This document shows, in pieces, positions 58,574 to 64,000 of a DNA stretch of 64,000 nt. The first letter of the stretch is position 1. Every line of letters starts with the position of its first letter. Source of the DNA: Clostridium bornimense (GTDB lineage Bacteria > Bacillota > Clostridia > Clostridiales > Clostridiaceae); NCBI RefSeq assembly GCF_000577895.1, contig NZ_HG917868.1, positions 1,674,001-1,738,000 of the forward strand, given 5' to 3'. Under the pieces are notes generated by a model, which worked only from the letters and a program-made list of their open reading frames with translations, made no database searches and had not been told where the DNA came from. The translations under genes and the position numbers were made by a program.

Positions 58574-59650
58574 ATGTCTAACTTAACTTTGAGTAATAAT
58601 TTAATTTTTGATTTAGTTTTGAAAGAATATAATATTAGAGCAAATTCTATTGAACTTGTCAAAGCTAAAGCTACTGCAAAAGATAGAATGGTGTATAAAA
58701 TAAATACTGATTCCCAATCATATTGTCTAAAGAAAGTCTATTATGATGAAGAAACACTATTATTTATTTACTCATCAATAATATGGTTAAATCTTCATAA
58801 TATATCTTGTCCTACTCTTCTTACTACTACTAGTGGTGGACGATATTTTAAGTATAATAATATGCTTTTTATATTAACTCCATGGATTAATGGTGTAAAA
58901 TGCAATTATGATATTTTAAATCATTTAGAAATTTCTCTAGAGAATCTAGCTAATATGCATATATCTGGCAAAAACTTTTCTCCTATAGAAGGTTCTAAAT
59001 TATTAACAGGATTTGATAACAGCTCTTTTTCATACGCTAAGCATTTTTCTGACTTAAAAAAGTATATTGATATCTGTAGTAATAAAGATGATATTTTTTC
59101 AAAAAAGATTATAGATTATAAAGATTATATTCTCAATACAGGCTATATAAGTGTCATATATTCTCAATTAATTGATACTAATTTTCTTCCTAAAACTTTA
59201 TGTCATAAAGATTACGTCAATAAAAACATAATCATTGATAACAATATGAATCCTTGGGTAATTGATTTTGATAAATGTAGAATTGATTATAGAATTACAG
59301 ACCTTTGCTATTTTTTTAGGCGTTTTTTAAGAAGAGAAAATACAAAATGGAACTTCTTTCTTTTCTCATATCTATTAAATATATATGAGAAAATATCTCC
59401 TTTAAATTTTAATGAACATATTTATCTTTTTTCATATCTAAGCTTTCCACAAAAGCATTGGAGACTATGTAGAGATTTTTATAATACATCAGAGCTATCT
59501 TATGAAGATTATAATACTCTGTTAAATAAATATAATAATCAAAGCGAAAATCACATGAATTTTATATTTTCATATAAATTTTATATTTATAATCGCTTTA
59601 AAAACGAAAGAAAGAACAGATTTGAAATGCATAAAGAAATTAAGCAATAA
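58574..59650 (+). CDS. CotS-family spore coat kinase-like protein
   Basis: 358 residues with an aminoglycoside phosphotransferase/protein-kinase-like fold: SYCLKKVYY (ATP Lys), catalytic loop LCHKDYVNKNIII (HxDxxxxN) and metal-binding WVIDFDKCRID (DFD). FFRRFLRR and FPQKHWRL segments are CotS/CotI features. Relatives are spore coat proteins and, in Bacillus CotH/CotS systems, coat assembly factors. Likely made late in sporulation; no clear sporulation promoter was identified. A TATAAT-like box lies just before the AAGGAG site. Confidence 0.82.
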   Translation: MSNLTLSNNLIFDLVLKEYNIRANSIELVKAKATAKDRMVYKINTDSQSYCLKKVYYDEETLLFIYSSIIWLNLHNISCPTLLTTTSGGRYFKYNNMLFILTPWINGVKCNYDILNHLEISLENLANMHISGKNFSPIEGSKLLTGFDNSSFSYAKHFSDLKKYIDICSNKDDIFSKKIIDYKDYILNTGYISVIYSQLIDTNFLPKTLCHKDYVNKNIIIDNNMNPWVIDFDKCRIDYRITDLCYFFRRFLRRENTKWNFFLFSYLLNIYEKISPLNFNEHIYLFSYLSFPQKHWRLCRDFYNTSELSYEDYNTLLNKYNNQSENHMNFIFSYKFYIYNRFKNERKNRFEMHKEIKQ

Positions 59651-59761
59651 TAGTAAAATTCAAAATATATGGTAAGAAAATAACAGTTTTCTTGATATTA
59701 TGGCTAGTTTGTACTGGTACCAATATTAAAGTATAACTAAATTTCTTAAATAAAATTTTCT

Positions 59762-59790
59762 CGGCTTGTCTAAGAGACAACCTTTTCTCT
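59762..59790 (+). terminator. Likely terminator of the CotS-like gene
   Basis: GGCTTGTCT (59763-59771) with AGAGACAACC, one mismatch, then TTTT. It lies 113 bases after the stop, so a readthrough distance is implied. Confidence 0.5.
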
Positions 59791-59819
59791 TATTTCTTCA
59801 CTATTTACTCTTACCTATA

Positions 59820-59873
59820 AAAAAGGAGCCTAAAGCATAATATTAATTTATTGTACTTTAGACTCTTTTATAA
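59820..59873 (-). terminator. Terminator of ppdK
   Basis: Interrupted stem GGAGCCTAAAG...CTTTAGACTC with a long AT loop; on the minus strand CCTTTTTT follows. Confidence 0.75.
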
Positions 59874-59885
59874 ACTATTTTTTAA

Positions 59886-62516
59886 TTATCTAGGATTTTT
59901 AATTTGTGCTTGTGCCGCTGCAAGTCTAGCTACTGGAACTCTATATGGTGAACAAGATACATAATTTAATCCAACAGCATGACAGAACTCTACTGATGAT
60001 GGATCTCCACCATGCTCTCCACAAATTCCAAGCTTAATATCTTTTCTTGTAGATTTTCCGGCATCTGCTGCCATCTTCACTAATTTTCCTACACCATTTT
60101 GGTCAAGTTTTGAAAATGGATCAAATTCATAAACCTTTTTCTCATAATAATCATTTAAGAATTTAGCAGCATCATCTCTAGAGAACCCAAAAGTCATTTG
60201 TGTTAAGTCATTAGTTCCAAATGAGAAGAACTCAGCTTCCTTAGCTATTTCATCAGCTGTTAAAGCTGCTCTTGGTATCTCTATCATTGTACCTACTTTA
60301 TATTTCATATCTATTCCACTATTTTTAATAAGTTCATCAGCAACAGATACTACAATATTTTTTACATATTTTAATTCTTTTACTTCTCCTACTAATGGTA
60401 TCATTATCTCTGGTACAATGTCATATCCTAATCTCTTCTTTACATCTAATGCAGCTTCTATAACAGCAGTAGTTTGCATCTCTGCTATTTCTGGATAAGA
60501 AACACTTAATCTACATCCTCTATGTCCCATCATAGGATTAAATTCATGAAGTGAAGCTATTGTATTTTTTAATTCATATAAATCTATATTCATCTCTTTT
60601 GCTAAAGCTTCAATATCTTCATCTGCACTTGGTAAAAATTCATGTAATGGTGGATCTAAAAATCTTATTGTAACAGCTTTTCCTTCCATCGCTTCATAAA
60701 TTCCTATAAAATCTTCTTTTTGCATTGGCAAAATCTTATCTAATGCTTTTCTTCTTTGATCCTCTGTCTTCGCCACAATCATTTCTCTAACTGCAGCTAT
60801 TCTTTCTTCATGGAAGAACATATGCTCTGTTCTACATAATCCAATTCCTTCTGCTCCAAATTTCACTGCTTGTTTAGCATCTCTAGGTGTATCAGCATTA
60901 GTTCTAACATTAAGTTTTCTTATTGAATCAGCCCACTCCATAAAAGTTCCAAAATATCCTGTTATTTCCGGTGTAGTTGTTTTTATAGCCTTTCCATATA
61001 CATTTCCTGTGGAACCATCTATTGAAATATAATCCCCTTCTCTATATATACTATCTCCAGCTTTAAAATATTTTTCTTCTTCATTTACCTCAAGTTCTCC
61101 ACAACCTGCCACACAACAAGTTCCCATTCCTCTTGCAACAACTGCAGCATGAGATGTCATTCCTCCCCTTACTGTAAGGATACCTTCTGAAACAACCATT
61201 CCTTCAATATCTTCTGGTGATGTTTCTAAACGTACAAGAACTACCTTTTCTCCTCTATCTGCTGCAAATTTGGCATCTTCTGCAGTAAAATAAACTTTTC
61301 CGCAACCTGCTCCTGGTGATGCAGGAAGCCCCTTTGCAATAACTGTACTCTTCTTTAATTCATCTATATCAAAAGTTGGGTGAAGTAATGAATCTAATTG
61401 TTTTGGTTCAACCTTCAATATTGCTTCTTCTTTACTTAGTAAACCTTCTTCTACTAAATCTACAGCAATCTTTAAAGCTGCTTGTGCTGTTCTTTTTCCA
61501 TTTCTAGTTTGTAGGAAATATAATTTACCTTGTTCTATAGTGAACTCCATATCTTGCATGTCTCTATAATGATTTTCTAATCTATGTGCTATATCCATAA
61601 ACTCTTTATAGCATTCTGGAAGATCCTCTTCGAGTTTAGATATAGGTTGGGGTGTTCTTATTCCTGCAACAACATCTTCCCCTTGAGCATTAATTAAGTA
61701 CTCACCATATATTTTGTTGTTTCCTGTAGCCGGATCTCTAGTAAAGGCTACCCCTGTTCCTGAATTTCCTCCCATATTACCAAAAACCATAGATTGAACA
61801 TTTACAGCAGTTCCCCAGTCAGATGGAATATCATTAAGTCTTCTATATACTATAGCTCTTGGATTTTCCCATGACCTAAATACTGCTTCTACTGCTGCTA
61901 TCAATTGATCAAATGGATTATTTGGGAAATCTTCTCCCATCTCTCTCTTATAGATATCTTTATATCTAATTACAACTTCCTTTAAGTCATCAGCAGTAAG
62001 TTCTGTATCAAACTTTACTCCTTTTTCAGCTTTAACATCGTCTAATACGTTTTCAAAATATCTTTTTTCTATCCCCATAGCAACGTCAGAAAACATTTGA
62101 ATAAATCTTCTGTATGAATCATAAGCAAATCTTTCATTACCTGTTAACTTTGAAAGCCCTATAGTAGCATCATCATTAAGTCCTAAATTTAAAATAGTAT
62201 CCATCATTCCTGGCATAGATACTCTAGCACCACTTCTTACTGAGAGTAATAAAGGATTTTCTGTTGACCCAAATGTTTTACCTGTTATTACCTCTAAGTT
62301 TTTTATAGCTTCCTTCATCTCATTTTTAACAGACTCTGATATCAATTTACCATCATCATAAAACTTTGTACATGCCTCTGTAGTAACTGTAAATCCTTGA
62401 GGCACCGGAATTCCCAAATTTGTCATTTCTGCTAAGTTAGCACCTTTTCCTCCTAAAAGGTTTCTCATTGAAGCATTTCCTTCTTTAAAAAGGTACACAT
62501 ACTTATTATTATCCAT
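59886..62516 (-). CDS. ppdK: Pyruvate, phosphate dikinase
   Basis: 876 residues. Interconverts pyruvate + ATP + Pi and PEP + AMP + PPi. N-terminal ATP-grasp (LLGGKGANLAEMTN, VRSGARVSMPGMMDTILNLG), swivelling His domain (GGMTSHAAVVARGMGTCCV with the phospho-His), and C-terminal PEP-binding domain (LCRTEHMFF, MGHRGCRLSV, SFGTNDLTQMTFG, GICGEHGGDP). Follows the ccpN-like gene in the same orientation, 63 bases apart, with a small hairpin between; no PDRP1 (YqfL) gene lies nearby. AAAGGGGATG site before the ATG. Confidence 0.97.
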   Translation of the reverse strand: MDNNKYVYLFKEGNASMRNLLGGKGANLAEMTNLGIPVPQGFTVTTEACTKFYDDGKLISESVKNEMKEAIKNLEVITGKTFGSTENPLLLSVRSGARVSMPGMMDTILNLGLNDDATIGLSKLTGNERFAYDSYRRFIQMFSDVAMGIEKRYFENVLDDVKAEKGVKFDTELTADDLKEVVIRYKDIYKREMGEDFPNNPFDQLIAAVEAVFRSWENPRAIVYRRLNDIPSDWGTAVNVQSMVFGNMGGNSGTGVAFTRDPATGNNKIYGEYLINAQGEDVVAGIRTPQPISKLEEDLPECYKEFMDIAHRLENHYRDMQDMEFTIEQGKLYFLQTRNGKRTAQAALKIAVDLVEEGLLSKEEAILKVEPKQLDSLLHPTFDIDELKKSTVIAKGLPASPGAGCGKVYFTAEDAKFAADRGEKVVLVRLETSPEDIEGMVVSEGILTVRGGMTSHAAVVARGMGTCCVAGCGELEVNEEEKYFKAGDSIYREGDYISIDGSTGNVYGKAIKTTTPEITGYFGTFMEWADSIRKLNVRTNADTPRDAKQAVKFGAEGIGLCRTEHMFFHEERIAAVREMIVAKTEDQRRKALDKILPMQKEDFIGIYEAMEGKAVTIRFLDPPLHEFLPSADEDIEALAKEMNIDLYELKNTIASLHEFNPMMGHRGCRLSVSYPEIAEMQTTAVIEAALDVKKRLGYDIVPEIMIPLVGEVKELKYVKNIVVSVADELIKNSGIDMKYKVGTMIEIPRAALTADEIAKEAEFFSFGTNDLTQMTFGFSRDDAAKFLNDYYEKKVYEFDPFSKLDQNGVGKLVKMAADAGKSTRKDIKLGICGEHGGDPSSVEFCHAVGLNYVSCSPYRVPVARLAAAQAQIKNPR

Positions 62517-62579
62517 ATAACAACATCCCCTTTGTCATATTAATCTATATCTAACGGGTTTTACCCGATAGTATCATTA

Positions 62580-63218
62580 TTATTTAGATGCCGCTTCAAC
62601 AAATAACTTAGTTATATTAGTTTTAGAAACCTTTCCTACTACTTTATAGCTTTCCTTTATATCTTTAATTTCCTTTCTTACGACAGGAAGACAATCAACC
62701 TCGTGATCTATAATTTTCTTAGCCGCTGAAATAACCGTATCATCTTCTTCAACAAAAACTATATTAGGCATTCTTGTCATGATAATCCCTACTGGTACCT
62801 TATGCATATCACTACTTCCTATAGCTGTTTTTAGGAAGTCTTTTCTTGATGCTGCACCAACCAAAAATCCATCATTCTCAATAAATAAAGTTCCGCTATC
62901 ATTAAGAAATAATTCTAATACTGCATCATATACCATAGTATTTTCTCCTACTACTACAGCCTTAGACATTATATCTTTTACCTTTGTGGTAAGAGTATTT
63001 TCTCCAATTGAAATCTTATTTTCTCTATTAGAAAAAACATATCCTACCTTTGGCTTAGCATCTAGCATACCACTCATTGTAAGTATAGAAAGATCTGCTC
63101 TTAATGCTGCTCTGGTAAGATTTAATTTCTTGGCTATTTTTTCACTAGTTATCGGTTGAAACTCTTTCACCAATCTCATAATCTCTTCTTGTCTACTTGT
63201 AAATTTTATTGTAGTCAC
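62580..63218 (-). CDS. ccpN: CcpN-like HTH/CBS transcriptional regulator
   Basis: About 212 residues. N-terminal winged HTH (TSRQEEIMRLVKEFQPITSE, LNLTRAALRADLSILTMSG) and two CBS domains (~75-195: DIMSKAVVVGENTMVYDAV, IIMTRMPNIVFVEEDDTV). Matches Bacillus CcpN, which represses gluconeogenic genes (gapB, pckA). GTG 63218 aligns with CcpN's start and has AGAAGGA just upstream; ATG 63236 would coincide with the predicted transcript start. Its position before ppdK suggests control of PEP synthesis here. Confidence 0.88.
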   Translation of the reverse strand: MTTIKFTSRQEEIMRLVKEFQPITSEKIAKKLNLTRAALRADLSILTMSGMLDAKPKVGYVFSNRENKISIGENTLTTKVKDIMSKAVVVGENTMVYDAVLELFLNDSGTLFIENDGFLVGAASRKDFLKTAIGSSDMHKVPVGIIMTRMPNIVFVEEDDTVISAAKKIIDHEVDCLPVVRKEIKDIKESYKVVGKVSKTNITKLFVEAASK

Positions 63219-63242
63219 CTTCCTTCTTGCGACCATATTTGT

Positions 63243-63248
63243 ATTATA
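63243..63248 (-). promoter_or_regulatory. -10 box of the ccpN-like gene
   Basis: TATAAT on the minus strand, 6 bases from the ATG at 63236. A transcript starting about there would leave an 18-base leader before the GTG start. No good -35 box is visible. Confidence 0.45.
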
Positions 63249-63424
63249 GCACTATAATTTTATAATTAGTATAGCACTTAAGGGTATAAAAGTCTAACTG
63301 GAAGAAATTAGTATTTGATATTTTCCAATTACTCTGAATATCTTTAATTTTCTTAATATTTCAATTTTTATGTAAAATTCCTTCTATCTAAATTAATTTA
63401 TTGATCTCTAACACATAATAAAAT

Positions 63425-63466
63425 AAAGAAATCACTATCTTTCTTTTTAGAGATAGTGATTTCTTT
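63425..63466 (-). terminator. Terminator of the CD1247-like gene
   Basis: 16-bp stem (63425-63440 with 63451-63466), T-rich on the minus side, 5 bases after the stop codon. Confidence 0.88.
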
Positions 63467-63470
63467 AATA

Positions 63471-63827
63471 TTAGCTCTTTATAAAAGTAATTAAATTTCC
63501 ACAATTAGGACAATCAAAATTTTCTTCACTTTCATAAATTTCCTTATCTATATATAGAGATTCCTTGCAACTATCGCAACTAACTTGAATAAATTCTTCT
63601 TCATCAAAATTATCAATTTCTAATTCATCATCTTCTACAGAAAGCACTGATTCTACTTCTCTTAAATCCTCTTCTATAGTATCAATATACTCTCTTAACA
63701 AATGATTTTCGTTGCTAAGATTTTCTATTTCATCTTGCAAATCTTTTATAATGTCTATAAATAATTTCACTTCACAAGATTTATTTTCAATATTTTCAAG
63801 AGTAGATATTTTCTCGTTAATATTCAT
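63471..63827 (-). CDS. Coiled-coil and zinc-ribbon protein, CD1247-like
   Basis: 118 residues. N-terminal ~60 residues are a coiled coil (LFIDIIKDLQDEIENL), an acidic linker follows, then a zinc ribbon with C84-x-x-C87 and C106-x-x-C109. This arrangement resembles the clostridial CD1247-type family found next to efp; function unknown. AGAGGAAGAG before the ATG. Follows efp by 24 bases, so co-transcribed. Confidence 0.65.
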   Translation of the reverse strand: MNINEKISTLENIENKSCEVKLFIDIIKDLQDEIENLSNENHLLREYIDTIEEDLREVESVLSVEDDELEIDNFDEEEFIQVSCDSCKESLYIDKEIYESEENFDCPNCGNLITFIKS

Positions 63828-63851
63828 ATACTCTTCCTCTCTTAAGGAAAA

Positions 63852-64000
63852 TTAAACTCTTTCCATATATTCTCCAGTTCTTGTGTCAACTCTTATCATG
63901 TCACCTTCATTTACGAATAATGGAACTCCAATTTCAGCACCTGTTTCTAATGTTGCTGGTTTATTTACATTAGTTGTTGTATTTCCTTTTACACCCGGCT
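63852..64000 (-). CDS. efp: Elongation factor P, C-terminal end (N-terminus outside window)
   Basis: My translation of the minus strand at the right edge reads [19 protein letters not shown], then [20 protein letters not shown] and YMERV before the stop at 63852-63854. This matches the last domain of EF-P, which rescues ribosomes stalled at polyproline. About 49 residues are present. Confidence 0.92.
   Translation of the reverse strand, partial: PGVKGNTTTNVNKPATLETGAEIGVPLFVNEGDMIRVDTRTGEYMERV

Noticed and set aside
1-64000. CRISPR arrays, prophage, transposases, rRNA genes
   Set aside because: Scanned for regular direct repeats, recombinase or transposase motifs and rRNA signatures; none seen.

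Overview
The window is chromosomal DNA from a low-GC, spore-forming, motile Firmicute, most likely Clostridium sensu stricto (cluster I). Evidence: very AT-rich composition, purine-rich AGGAGG-type ribosome-binding sites with several TTG/GTG starts, pyruvate:ferredoxin oxidoreductase, pyruvate phosphate dikinase, a type-B RNase P RNA, spore proteins (GerW/YtfJ, CotS-like) and a clostridial chemotaxis/flagellar-switch cluster with CheC, CheD and FliY. No species can be fixed from the sequence alone. A complete catalase gene is unusual for this group. No phage, transposase, CRISPR array or rRNA was seen.

Layout. 1-3.1 kb: 3'-truncated DinG-type exonuclease/helicase (-) and a secreted amidase-domain protein (+). 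3.1-3.8 kb: dispersed structured repeat, copy 1. 3.8-9.8 kb: DUF4358 lipoprotein, tRNA-Leu(GAG), a polA-coaE-transglycosylase operon, aldose epimerase and a small DUF4250 gene. 9.8-14.2 kb: macro-domain protein, small DUF1292-like gene, ArsC/Spx-like protein, aspartokinase, catalase. 14.4-19.1 kb: two D,D-carboxypeptidases flanking DUF2953-gerW (+) and scpA-scpB (-). 19.2-19.5 kb: third, inverted and diverged copy of the repeat. 19.6-29.4 kb: one long (-) operon, fapA(DUF342)-cheW-cheD-cheB-cheR-cheA-cheC-cheY-cheW-fliM-fliY. 29.6-43.9 kb: ldh (+), class IV aminotransferase, Cys/His-rich DUF1292 protein, PFOR, murG, orphan PAS histidine kinase, recJ, Zn/Cd-type P-ATPase, M16 peptidase. 44.0-44.4 kb: repeat copy 2. 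44.4-51.1 kb: DJ-1/PfpI protein, topoisomerase IV parE-parC, DUF6398-TPR protein. 51.2-57.3 kb: a frameshifted cold-shock gene, rnpB, then nif3-trmK-PH protein-rpoD-dnaG. 57.4-64 kb: dGTPase, CotS-like kinase (+), ppdK, ccpN-like repressor, CD1247-like zinc-ribbon protein, and the C-terminal end of elongation factor P.

How it fits together. The housekeeping core (replication, sigma factor, topoisomerase, RNase P, chromosome condensation) is interleaved with fermentative carbon metabolism (LDH, PFOR, PPDK with its probable regulator CcpN) and with a complete receptor-to-switch chemotaxis signalling module. Many operons end in strong hairpins that lie close to, or inside, the 3' ends of the coding regions.

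The most interesting non-coding signal is a family of three intergenic elements (two on +, one on -). Each carries the same set of hairpins and, where the copies differ, some paired positions change together. This suggests a folded RNA rather than simple repeated DNA. A second notable observation is a cold-shock gene missed by simple ORF calling because one base is missing.
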